NCBI GenBank assembly: GCA_037143795.1
Contig: JBAWXZ010000007.1
Location: 103,687 to 167,686 of the forward strand
Reading direction: 5' to 3'
DNA length: 64,000 bases
Origin: Firm-13 sp037143795
GTDB lineage: Bacteria > Bacillota > Clostridia > Saccharofermentanales > Saccharofermentanaceae
Shown here: positions 1 to 7,830 of the stretch, piece by piece
Layout: the number at the start of each line of letters is the position of its first letter
Position numbering within the stretch: position 1 is the first letter of the stretch
Notes under the pieces: model-generated
The model's database searches: none
What the model was told of the DNA's origin: nothing
Seen by the model: the letters and a program-made list of their open reading frames with translations, nothing else
Position numbers and translations under genes: made by a program

Positions 1-745
1 CGATGAGCGCCTCCGAGTTCGCAAACGGTTTGTTGGTTGTGTCGATTGCTTCAGTAAGCCGGGGATCCTGTGCCGACCGGAAAGCGACATCCGCACCAAA
101 CCCCCCGGCCGCAAGTATGACCGCTTTTTTAGCCTCTATCTTTTTCACTGTGCCGCTGTATTTGTTTCTATAATCCCAGTTTTCACGCACGGCTACTCCG
201 CATACCCGCCCCTGCGGATCTTGGATGAAGTTCTGAAAATACGTACCGCATCTCAATTGGACGCCTGTTTCACCGGCTTTCCGCAGCATGCATTTAATGA
301 TTGTCGAACCGGAAACATGAAGCGGAGTATAGCATCTGGGAACACTATGCCCGCCAAAGATATCCACACGATCATAATATTCCACGCCCAGGTCTTTGCG
401 AGACCATTCGAAAGCATCCGCGGCCTGTTCCGCCAGCATTTTTACAAGTGCCGGATCACCGAGCCCCAGCCCTGCGCGCATCATATCGGCATACATACCT
501 TCAGCAGAATCCTTAATGCCGAACTTTGCCTGAAGCTGTGTTCCCGGAGCTGCTACTCCCCCGTCGCTGATGAAGGAGTTCCCGCCGGCAGCATGCATTT
601 TTTCAAGCACAAGTACGCCGGCCCCGCGGCTGCGCGCTTCAATAGCAGCTGCAAGGCCTGCAAATCCGCTGCCAATGATAACAACATCGACAGATTCGTC
701 CCATTTATCAGAAGGTTCCTTGCTTTTCGGCTGTATCTCTGCCAT
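1..745 (-). CDS. FAD-dependent oxidoreductase, fumarate reductase flavoprotein type (3' end outside window)
   Basis: About 248 residues of the N-terminal part are visible; the rest lies beyond base 1. A dinucleotide-binding GSGFAG motif sits at residues 25-30, followed by an acidic LVLEK strand end and a GGNS loop near residue 54. This is the FAD-binding half of the fumarate reductase/succinate dehydrogenase flavoprotein superfamily (flavocytochrome c, urocanate reductase and relatives). No heme motif or Sec signal is visible in this part. The ATG at 745 lies one base after the stop of the preceding binding-protein gene, so the two are probably translationally coupled. The substrate cannot be told; the ETF-rich neighbourhood suggests it reduces or oxidises a small organic acid. 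Confidence 0.8.
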   Translation of the reverse strand, partial: MAEIQPKSKEPSDKWDESVDVVIIGSGFAGLAAAIEARSRGAGVLVLEKMHAAGGNSFISDGGVAAPGTQLQAKFGIKDSAEGMYADMMRAGLGLGDPALVKMLAEQAADAFEWSRKDLGVEYYDRVDIFGGHSVPRCYTPLHVSGSTIIKCMLRKAGETGVQLRCGTYFQNFIQDPQGRVCGVAVRENWDYRNKYSGTVKKIEAKKAVILAAGGFGADVAFRSAQDPRLTEAIDTTNKPFANSEALI

Positions 746-746
746 C

Positions 747-1658
747 TCAGATCAGGCCCTCTGCTTTCAGCCAGGCTTTGGCAACAGCAGCGGGTTCCTT
801 CTGTTCAATATCAACCTGATAGTTAAGCTGCATAATGGTTGCGGTATCGAGTTTGGCCGATATTTTATTCAGTAGTGCGACAATTTCAGGATGATCCTTG
901 GCAAAGTCAACGCGAAGATTCGGCGCCGGATTATACGCCGGGAAAAAGCCGAGGTCATCTTCGATATTCATCAGCCCAAATGCCTGTATTCTGCCGTCCG
1001 TTGAAAAGCCCATGCCGATATCTGCCTGGCTCTCCTTTAATGCCTTATAGATAATGGCGTTATCCATGACGACGATATTGTCTTCGCTGATTGCAAATTT
1101 ATATTTCTCTTCCAGTCCCGGAAGTCCGTCGGGTCTTGCTGTAAATTCATGGTCGACGGCAAAAAGGAGTTTGGAAGGATTGGCAGCAATATATGCACCG
1201 AGGTCACTGAGTGTCTTAATGCCAAGATCCTGAGCCTGCGCCGAGCGCATCATGATCGTATACGTGTTATTCAGCGGCGCATATTGCAGCCAGTCAATAC
1301 CATTGGCTGCATCCTCCGCCTTGACTTTGTCATAGCACTCCTGTGAATCCGAAATCGCATTTTCATGCTGCAGAAGGGAGAGCCATGCTGTTCCCGTATA
1401 CTCCCAGTAAATATCGATATCTTTATCCAGAAGCGCTGTCCGGTTCTTGTTGGAACCGGCGACCCCGGTAACATCCTCAACATTGTAGCCCGCAGACTGA
1501 AGTGCAAGGATTGTGATTTGTCCCAGAAGAAGCTGTTCGGTAAATTCTTTGGAACCCACCTTGATTGTTTCACCTTTTGCTGCACAGCCTGATTGTGTTA
1601 CCAGAAGTAAACTTAAGACGATCGCCCCTGCAATACACTTTTTCACAGTCTTCAACAT
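747..1658 (-). CDS. Osmoprotectant-type (OpuC/ProX) substrate-binding lipoprotein
   Basis: A 303-residue secreted lipoprotein with a lysine-rich N-terminus, a hydrophobic core and a lipobox ending at the Cys of TQSGC (residues 21-25). The mature part begins with the KVGSKEFTEQLLLGQI block that is characteristic of glycine betaine/choline/carnitine binding proteins of QAT-family ABC transporters. The start is supported by an AAGGAGG site 6-7 bases upstream, and the gene overlaps surE by 7 bases. No cognate ATPase or permease lies in the window, so either they lie past base 1 or the protein feeds another transporter. Its place among flavoenzymes suggests the operon handles a quaternary ammonium or similar compound, but this is only inference. 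Confidence 0.85.
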   Translation of the reverse strand: MLKTVKKCIAGAIVLSLLLVTQSGCAAKGETIKVGSKEFTEQLLLGQITILALQSAGYNVEDVTGVAGSNKNRTALLDKDIDIYWEYTGTAWLSLLQHENAISDSQECYDKVKAEDAANGIDWLQYAPLNNTYTIMMRSAQAQDLGIKTLSDLGAYIAANPSKLLFAVDHEFTARPDGLPGLEEKYKFAISEDNIVVMDNAIIYKALKESQADIGMGFSTDGRIQAFGLMNIEDDLGFFPAYNPAPNLRVDFAKDHPEIVALLNKISAKLDTATIMQLNYQVDIEQKEPAAVAKAWLKAEGLI

Positions 1659-2464
1659 AATCCTACCTCCTTGTTGTGATTGAATCTCCAGTCGGTTTTT
1701 ACTGACAAATCCCAGGTAATCGGCGTGACGGAAATAACTTTGTCATGGAAAATCGCATATATGTCGCTGTCTTTTTCTGCCTTTTGCTGCCATGGATAAG
1801 GTTCTGACTGCAGCTGATACCCTTTCGTCCGGTCTCTTTGGGCCGGTTTTACAAAAACAGCTGAGTTCAGTCTGCTTTGCCGGGTCCATCTCACTTCCGT
1901 ATGTTCGTCTGCATTTTCCGGTACATTTATATTTATTATACTTATTTCACCGGGCAATCCGCTTCCGAGTATTTTGCAGGCGATATCCCGTACGATTTTC
2001 CCGGATATTTCCCACGAAGCCTCGGCGTATTCCCTGGAATGCTGCAGGGCAATCGGCGTTTCCCTGGAGACGGCGATGGAGGGAACCCCATGGCTGTCTG
2101 CTTCAAAGGCGGCGCCTAATGTACCGCTGCATGTAAGGGAAAGACCTACATTCTCACCGTAGTTTATACCGCTGATACACAGATCCGGTTTCCTCGGTGT
2201 TAATTCAAGCATTGCATATGCTACAGCCTGCGCAGGAGAACCGGTTATTCCGAAAGCTGTGACCGGCTTTCCATTCACGGTCAGAATGATTTCTTCGATG
2301 CTTCCTATGTCCTTCCCGCGCGGAAAGGCCCGCCCCATTGTCGTTTGCTGGAATCTTGGAGCTGCTATCAGTATGTCTCCCAGCTGCTGCACGGCCTCGG
2401 CCACGGCAAGAAGCCCGGGAGAAAATATCCCGTCATCGTTTGTTATAAGAATGAGCGGTCTCAT
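1652..2464 (-). CDS. surE: 5'/3'-nucleotidase SurE
   Basis: A 270-residue SurE-family phosphatase, which dephosphorylates nucleoside 5'- and 3'-monophosphates in the cytoplasm using a divalent metal. The metal-binding NDDG motif is at residues 9-12, and the conserved SGINYGENVG block (metal-binding Asn) is near residues 98-107. Length fits the family (about 250-270). The ATG overlaps the stop of the upstream etfA by four bases (ATGA), indicating co-translation. Its placement in an ETF/oxidase array is unusual, because SurE is normally associated with stress or stationary-phase genes. A role in removing phosphate from a pathway intermediate is possible but unproven. Confidence 0.9.
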   Translation of the reverse strand: MRPLILITNDDGIFSPGLLAVAEAVQQLGDILIAAPRFQQTTMGRAFPRGKDIGSIEEIILTVNGKPVTAFGITGSPAQAVAYAMLELTPRKPDLCISGINYGENVGLSLTCSGTLGAAFEADSHGVPSIAVSRETPIALQHSREYAEASWEISGKIVRDIACKILGSGLPGEISIININVPENADEHTEVRWTRQSRLNSAVFVKPAQRDRTKGYQLQSEPYPWQQKAEKDSDIYAIFHDKVISVTPITWDLSVKTDWRFNHNKEVGLC

Positions 2465-3654
2465 GATGCACCTCCTTTTGGGTTTGCAGCCTTGAGCTGC
2501 CTGATCAGTTCCGGAACTATTTCATATAAGTCCCCGCAGACGGGATAATGCGCTATCTGGAATATCCGTGCCTCCGGATCCTGATTAATCGCAATGATAT
2601 TCTCCGCACCGCTCATACCTGCCATAAACTGCACGGATCCCGATACACCGCATGTGATCAGCAGCTGCGGGCGCACCGTATGTCCGGAAAGGCCGATCTG
2701 CCTGTCGCTCTCGATCCAGCCTTTTTCGACAAGTCCCCTTGTCGATGCCAGTTCACCGCCCAGAAGCGCTGCAAGTTCTTTAAGCATAACGAGGTCTTCC
2801 TTTTTCCTGACACCTTTTCCCGCTGCGACAAGAACTTTTTGCTTCGTTATGTCTTTTTCCGGAAAAAGAATCTGTGAATCGAGTACTTCAATGGCACTCT
2901 CAGCAGGATGCCCGGGTGAACATTCAACAAATACAACAGATGCATCTTCCCTTTTTTCCGCCGGCTTCATCATGTTCATCCGGACGGTTGCAAACTGCGG
3001 CCTGGTATTCGGTGTAATGATCTGAGCCATAATATTCCCTCCGAACGCCGGCCGTGTCTGCACCAGATCGTCTTTATCCCTGATCGCAAGCCCGGTGCAG
3101 TCCGCAGTCAGTCCGGTCCGGAATCTTGTTGCGGCGCAGGGTGCAAGGGACCTGCCCTGCGCGGTGCCGCCGATCAGCACGACGGATGGACGCAGTTTTT
3201 CGATACAGTCGGAAAACAGCTGTTCATAGAGGTCGGCTGCAAAATGCTCCTGCGCCTCATACAGGAAAACAGATTTAAGCGGATAATGGAGCAGCTGCGG
3301 CATTGCTTCACAGGCATGTTCACCTATTACAACCCCATACACATCACATCCGGCAGAAGCCGCAAGTTCAAACGCTTTTCCAAGAAGTTGGATGCCGATC
3401 GGATGAATTTTGCCGTGATGATACTCGAGGTACACAAGGATATTTTTCCAGGAGGATTTATCAAATGCTTCATGGACCGCTTCCTGCCATAAAACAGCAT
3501 GAACCGGACAAATTTCCGCACATACGCCGCATGAAGTACAGCCGTCACCAATGACGTACACACCGTCCGTTTTTTCAACGCACGAAAACGGACAGTGCTT
3601 CGAGCACTCCCCGCATTGTGTGCAGATATTCATGTCAATACTGTATCCCGGCAT
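2461..3654 (-). CDS. etfA: Electron transfer flavoprotein alpha subunit with N-terminal 2x[4Fe-4S] ferredoxin domain
   Basis: A 397-residue EtfA. Residues 1-55 form a bacterial ferredoxin domain with Cys at 11, 14, 17, 21 and 39, 42, 45, 49, enough for two [4Fe-4S] clusters. The rest is a normal EtfA: an N-terminal alpha/beta domain, then the FAD-binding C-terminal domain with QIGLSGHTVRPQLLI and CGVSGSVQFMAG. An extra ferredoxin domain on EtfA is known from electron-bifurcating lactate dehydrogenase (LctC of Acetobacterium woodii). It would give electrons a route to or from free ferredoxin. The start has a GAGGTGG site. The gene sits between etfB and surE in one operon with a GlcD-like dehydrogenase, the same trio as LctBCD. 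Confidence 0.93.
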   Translation of the reverse strand: MPGYSIDMNICTQCGECSKHCPFSCVEKTDGVYVIGDGCTSCGVCAEICPVHAVLWQEAVHEAFDKSSWKNILVYLEYHHGKIHPIGIQLLGKAFELAASAGCDVYGVVIGEHACEAMPQLLHYPLKSVFLYEAQEHFAADLYEQLFSDCIEKLRPSVVLIGGTAQGRSLAPCAATRFRTGLTADCTGLAIRDKDDLVQTRPAFGGNIMAQIITPNTRPQFATVRMNMMKPAEKREDASVVFVECSPGHPAESAIEVLDSQILFPEKDITKQKVLVAAGKGVRKKEDLVMLKELAALLGGELASTRGLVEKGWIESDRQIGLSGHTVRPQLLITCGVSGSVQFMAGMSGAENIIAINQDPEARIFQIAHYPVCGDLYEIVPELIRQLKAANPKGGAS

Positions 3655-3669
3655 GCATCCACCTCGCTG

Positions 3670-4458
3670 TCATAGTACTTTCGATTCGTTTATTATTTTC
3701 ATGATTTCATTTGCCGCTTCGGATGTATTCAGGCACATAACCGGTTCTTTGCCTGTCCGTTCAGGCGGATATATCTTCTCCACCTTTGTTGCGGATCCAC
3801 TCAATCCGAAGTGCTGCGGGTCCCGGTCTTCGAGATTCCCCAGATTAATAATGGCAACAGCCCTTTTCCCGGCAGCAATTTTCCCCGGGAGGGACTTCAT
3901 GCGGGGAACACAAATGCTGCGGTCCACTGCAATAAGGCACGGATAGTGCATCTTCACAGTCACCAGTTCATCATCAAGCTGCTGCCTGAGTGTGATGCTG
4001 CCAGGCTCACAGCTGACAATTCCGACAACCCCTGCCGCATAAGGAATATGGAGCCACTGTGCGATGGCACCGCCCACCTGTCCGGTATCGCCGTCTGTTG
4101 TCTGCCTGCCGCATATGATCAGGTCATATTTGCCGGCACCGCTGATCCCCTGGGCGAGGGTATAGGAAGTAGCCAGGACATCAGCCCCCGAAAACGCATG
4201 GTCGCTGAGCAGATATCCCTGATCAGCACCCATTGCATAAGCTTCCCGGATCGCTTCCTTCGCCTGCAGCGGTCCCATGGAAAAAACATCTGCAGTTCCG
4301 CCGGCTTCTTCCCTCAGGCGCAAAGCAGTTTCAACTGCCGGCAAATCGTATACGTTCATTGCTGAAACCAGTCCGTCCCGAAGGATGACCCCTTTTTCCG
4401 GATCCATCTTCCCATCTGAAAAGACAGGGACTTGTTTGACGCAGACTGCAATCTTCAA
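3670..4458 (-). CDS. etfB: Electron transfer flavoprotein beta subunit, bifurcation-like
   Basis: A 262-residue EtfB that pairs with the ferredoxin-domain EtfA immediately downstream. I place the start at a TTG at 4458: it lies six bases after a GAGGTG site and gives the family-typical opening MKIAVCVKQVP. The GTG at 4467 abuts the ribosome site. The nucleotide-binding loop reads GRQTTDGDTGQVG (about residues 122-134), close to the GRQxxDGDTxQVGP loop associated with EtfB proteins that hold a second, bifurcating FAD. This points to possible electron bifurcation with ferredoxin and NADH, but the assignment rests on motif similarity only. Confidence 0.9.
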   Translation of the reverse strand: MKIAVCVKQVPVFSDGKMDPEKGVILRDGLVSAMNVYDLPAVETALRLREEAGGTADVFSMGPLQAKEAIREAYAMGADQGYLLSDHAFSGADVLATSYTLAQGISGAGKYDLIICGRQTTDGDTGQVGGAIAQWLHIPYAAGVVGIVSCEPGSITLRQQLDDELVTVKMHYPCLIAVDRSICVPRMKSLPGKIAAGKRAVAIINLGNLEDRDPQHFGLSGSATKVEKIYPPERTGKEPVMCLNTSEAANEIMKIINESKVL

Positions 4459-4468
4459 TGTTTTCACC

Positions 4469-5905
4469 TCAAAAAGTATCGATCATATTTCCCGGATTCC
4501 AGAATCCCTGCGGATCCAGATTCTTCTTCTTCTCCCTGATTTCCTTCAGGCAGCTTTCCGTAACCGTCGCGAGGAACACCTGCTTTTTTATTTTACCCAC
4601 GCCGTGCTCGCGATTCTGTACGCCGGGGTTTTTGGCCGAAGCGACGGCCCATTCCGTCAGAATTTCCTGCCCTTTCAGAAACTCTTCACGATTCTCCGGC
4701 AGGATGTTCGGATGAAGATGATTCCCGAATATGTGACCGAAAATGCACAGCTTCAAGCCGCTCTTTTCGGCCGATCCTTTCAGATATGACACGACAGCCG
4801 CAAGGCTTTGACCGTTAAAATTCATATCCATGCCAAGTTTCGTGATGCCCGGATATGTTTGGCTGATTTTTTCAATGTGCAGATTGGCGGATTCGGCGGC
4901 GGTATGGCGGAATGCCCGCAATCTGTCGACTTCGAATTCGCCTGATACCGCCCATGTTGCATCCGCTGCTACATGGCACGCTTCCGCCATTTCAAGCAGC
5001 GCTTCAGCGCATATTTCGACAGATGCCTCGTCCGCTCCATGAATCTCAACATAAATCATCGCTGCTGCATCGGGTGACGCATCCGGCAGCTCCCTTATCC
5101 TTGAGATATTGGGCTTTCTTTCTTCAATCATATCAATAGTCATGCGGTCCATATATTCGGCTGCGGCAATCTTCGCCCCGTGCGGATCTTCAGCATACTG
5201 AACCAGCAGTTCCGCAAAGGAAAAAGCATCGGATTCGCAAGAGAAGAAAAAGCAGATCCCCCATATTTCCCGCGGCTTGCGCAGAAGGGCAAGGGTCAGC
5301 TCTGTAACTACGCCAAACATGCCTTCACCGCCAATATATATATCGGATATATCACCTGTAGCGCAATGCGATGCACCGGATTCCTTTCCGCAGGTGATTT
5401 CCATTATTTTTCCTTCCGCATCCATCACACGGACGGTGTGAATATATTCTTTTGCATCCCCGTACAAAGATGCCGTAAGCCCCCTGGAATTACAGGCGGC
5501 CACACCGCCAACCGTCGCGGATGGTTCTGTCGGATCCGGCGGCCAGAAAAGCTCTTCCTTCGAGTCGAGTTTTTTGATTTCCCGGGTGAGGTCGAGCAAA
5601 GTGACTCCCGGTTCCACAGTCAGTAAAAAGTGTCCGTCTTCCGTTGTCCGAAATGATTTTACATGATTCATATAGGACATATTAAGGACATGTCCTCCAT
5701 TGGGAACAGCACAGCCGGCAATGCCGGTTTTACCGCCCTGAATGGTAATGGACTGTCCGGAATTTCTCACCTGTGCAATGATTTTTCTGATTTCATTTTC
5801 ATTTTCGGGAAAAGAGATGCTGTCGGCAAATCCCGTCATATGGGATTCATCGGAAAGGTAGGACTGGTATTTGTCATCCATCGGAAATATCAGCTGTCTA
5901 TCCAT
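4469..5905 (-). CDS. FAD-binding oxidase, GlcD/D-lactate dehydrogenase type
   Basis: A 478-residue 2-hydroxy acid dehydrogenase-like flavoprotein (FAD_binding_4 plus FAD-linked oxidase C-terminal domain, COG0277). Visible signatures are the PP-loop area with QGGKTGIAGCAVPNGG (about residues 57-72), TVGGVAACNSRG, and near the C-terminus the GHIFGNHLHPNIL metal/substrate motif followed by REHGVGK. It likely oxidises a 2-hydroxy acid such as lactate or glycolate and passes electrons to one of the flanking ETFs. I use the ATG at 5905, which overlaps the etfA stop (TGATG); a GTG at 5908 is the alternative. It lies between two etfBA pairs, so which pair is its partner is open; the ferredoxin-type pair downstream matches the LctBCD arrangement. 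Confidence 0.9.
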   Translation of the reverse strand: MDRQLIFPMDDKYQSYLSDESHMTGFADSISFPENENEIRKIIAQVRNSGQSITIQGGKTGIAGCAVPNGGHVLNMSYMNHVKSFRTTEDGHFLLTVEPGVTLLDLTREIKKLDSKEELFWPPDPTEPSATVGGVAACNSRGLTASLYGDAKEYIHTVRVMDAEGKIMEITCGKESGASHCATGDISDIYIGGEGMFGVVTELTLALLRKPREIWGICFFFSCESDAFSFAELLVQYAEDPHGAKIAAAEYMDRMTIDMIEERKPNISRIRELPDASPDAAAMIYVEIHGADEASVEICAEALLEMAEACHVAADATWAVSGEFEVDRLRAFRHTAAESANLHIEKISQTYPGITKLGMDMNFNGQSLAAVVSYLKGSAEKSGLKLCIFGHIFGNHLHPNILPENREEFLKGQEILTEWAVASAKNPGVQNREHGVGKIKKQVFLATVTESCLKEIREKKKNLDPQGFWNPGNMIDTF

Positions 5906-6873
5906 CACACTTTCCCCTTTGCACTATTATATTGCAGGAGAATTTCCTCAAGGACCTGTTCCCCGTCATCAACAATCATAACATCCGAACATTTTGAAAT
6001 AGGTGCGGATTCATCCGTGTTTACCGAAATGATAAATTTACTTTTTTCAATGCCCGCCAAAAATGCCGCGGATCCCGAAACCCCTACGGTAATACAGATA
6101 TCCGGCCCGGTCATCGCACCCGATACACCGACAAGCCGGTCCATCGGCGCCCAGGCACTCATCGCAGCAGGCCGGCTTACGCCATAGTCAGCGCCCATTG
6201 CTTCTGCAATGGCTGCTATTTTTTCGACTGTCTTTTTGTTTTTGCACCCGCGGCCTGCAATGACAAGGAACTTGCTTTGTTCAATGCCCGTGTCGGAATT
6301 CTCTTCCTTCAGTTCATAACGCTGAACAAAATCACCGGCTGTAAGATCCGTACAATCCAGGTCCGATATAATCCGGTGTGTACGCTGACTGACCGGAATA
6401 TCCTCCGCGCAGCCTTTTGCAGCGGTCATGCAAAACGGCTTTGCATTCATCCGGAAAACTGCCTGTACATGACTGGCATAGACCCATTTCCGGCAGAGAA
6501 TCCCTTCATGGGAAGGTGCTATTCCCCGGACTGACATCAGCGACGAACCGTGCATCCGGAAAGCCGAACGCACAGACATTTCCCGTCCAAACATATCGTC
6601 CGGGAATATGTAAATATCCGACGGGTCATCCCTGTGCAGGCGAGCCAGAATTTCAATGCCGTTTTCCGGCTGATAGCGGGTCACCCTGGCCAGCCGGACT
6701 GCTTCTGTCGGTGAATTTGCAGTCAGTTCTTCTTTGTTGCTGCCAATTGTATAGAACCACAGGGTGTCCGCTGTGTCATTCTTCGTCATGCTGGCAGACA
6801 GAAACGCATCCATTTCATGCGATTTTGAAGGCCATTGACCGGAACTTCCATTTAATACAGCTGTATATTTCAT
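5905..6873 (-). CDS. etfA: Electron transfer flavoprotein alpha subunit (no ferredoxin domain)
   Basis: A 322-residue EtfA paralogue without iron-sulfur cysteines. The C-terminal FAD-binding domain is intact: LVGVSGAMTGPDICITVGVSG carries the conserved loops, then INTDESAPISKCSDVMIVDD contacts FAD in the family. The N-terminal third is divergent. The ATG overlaps the etfB stop by four bases and the stop overlaps the next start, so translation is coupled on both sides. It presumably forms the second ETF of the array with the adjacent divergent EtfB and accepts electrons from one of the FAD oxidases. Confidence 0.9.
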   Translation of the reverse strand: MKYTAVLNGSSGQWPSKSHEMDAFLSASMTKNDTADTLWFYTIGSNKEELTANSPTEAVRLARVTRYQPENGIEILARLHRDDPSDIYIFPDDMFGREMSVRSAFRMHGSSLMSVRGIAPSHEGILCRKWVYASHVQAVFRMNAKPFCMTAAKGCAEDIPVSQRTHRIISDLDCTDLTAGDFVQRYELKEENSDTGIEQSKFLVIAGRGCKNKKTVEKIAAIAEAMGADYGVSRPAAMSAWAPMDRLVGVSGAMTGPDICITVGVSGSAAFLAGIEKSKFIISVNTDESAPISKCSDVMIVDDGEQVLEEILLQYNSAKGKV

Positions 6874-7679
6874 AAGCTTTTCAACCGATCATCAAGATAA
6901 TTCTGATATAAATATTTGACTTTCTGCCTGATCGAGCCGCCTTGGATTGTTACGTTTTCCCGCTTGTGGCTAACCACTTCCGCATCAATCAGTTCAATCG
7001 AATCCGCCGGCAGGTCTATGAGGGAATCCAAATTAAATTTTTGTATATCTATGACATCAATGTCTTTCCTGCCGTGTTTCATACGGTCCTTGAGAGTCGG
7101 AACCCTCATATATGCACCGGCCACGTTGCCGACAGATAACACACAGGGCAGTTTTACGACCTGCGTAAGGATTCCTTCATCCGTCATTCCGGTAACGGAC
7201 ACAAATTGTCCGTCGACAGGCTCAACACGGATTATTTCCGAAATACACGGCCAGCCCAGCATTTCAGCGACCAGGAACGGCGTTTTGCCGTTATCGCCTT
7301 CCCCGCTTTGCCTTCCCATGAAGATCATATCCTGCGGATCCATTTCCGTTACATATTTTGAAATGACAGCCGCAGTAATGCCCGGCTGAAACCGGATGTC
7401 GGCATATGTTTCCACTCTGACGGCGCGGGCAAACTGCAAAGCGTAAAGGGTTTTAAGATAGAAATCGGATTGCCTGTCACCGATTGTCAGCGCGTGAAGA
7501 CACAAATCCTCTGAAGCATCAGAAAGCTTTAGCGCCGTTTCAAGTGCGCTCTCATCATACGGGTTTATCATTTTTTTGACAAAACTTGTATCAATCTGAA
7601 AACGATCCTGGATTACCCAGTCCTTTTCCGACATCATATCCAAGTCCGGAACAATTTTGAAACAAACAAGTGCTTTCAT
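6870..7679 (-). CDS. etfB: Electron transfer flavoprotein beta subunit, divergent
   Basis: A 269-residue EtfB paralogue (start MKALVCFKIVPD; an in-frame ATG two codons upstream at 7685 is possible, and AAGGA precedes both). The nucleotide-binding loop reads MGRQSGEGDNGKTPFLVAE. This departs both from the classical group-1 loop and from the DGDTxQVGP loop of bifurcating EtfBs. It may therefore bind its AMP/FAD differently, or be specialised to an unusual oxidase. It is the first gene after a 151-bp gap that contains an imperfect hairpin, so it may start a separate transcript or follow a processing site. Confidence 0.87.
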   Translation of the reverse strand: MKALVCFKIVPDLDMMSEKDWVIQDRFQIDTSFVKKMINPYDESALETALKLSDASEDLCLHALTIGDRQSDFYLKTLYALQFARAVRVETYADIRFQPGITAAVISKYVTEMDPQDMIFMGRQSGEGDNGKTPFLVAEMLGWPCISEIIRVEPVDGQFVSVTGMTDEGILTQVVKLPCVLSVGNVAGAYMRVPTLKDRMKHGRKDIDVIDIQKFNLDSLIDLPADSIELIDAEVVSHKRENVTIQGGSIRQKVKYLYQNYLDDRLKSL

Positions 7680-7740
7680 ATGCATTCTTCCTTCAGCGGT
7701 ATTTGCCTGTCCTCCTCGAGTGATCTAAAATACGGCATTT

Positions 7741-7783
7741 GCCTGGAAGTGATCCTGATGTTTCCATCAGGTCGCTTCCAAGC
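7741..7783 (-). promoter_or_regulatory. Imperfect inverted repeat between FAD oxidase and etfB
   Basis: Arms 7741-7760 and 7765-7783 pair with a TTTC loop and one bulge, forming a long hairpin in the gap between the FAD oxidase stop (7831) and etfB. No T-run follows on the minus strand, so it is a poor intrinsic terminator. An mRNA processing or stabilising hairpin that sets different levels for the two halves of the operon is a reasonable guess. Confidence 0.45.
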
Positions 7784-7830
7784 AAACCGCCAAACGTCAG
7801 GGGACGATTGATTCAGCATCTCCGGCAAGT

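Noticed and set aside
221..826. Plus-strand ORF of 201 codons at the left edge
   Set aside because: It is the antisense of the flavoprotein gene, which shows clear FAD motifs on the minus strand; the plus frame has no recognisable domain or ribosome site.
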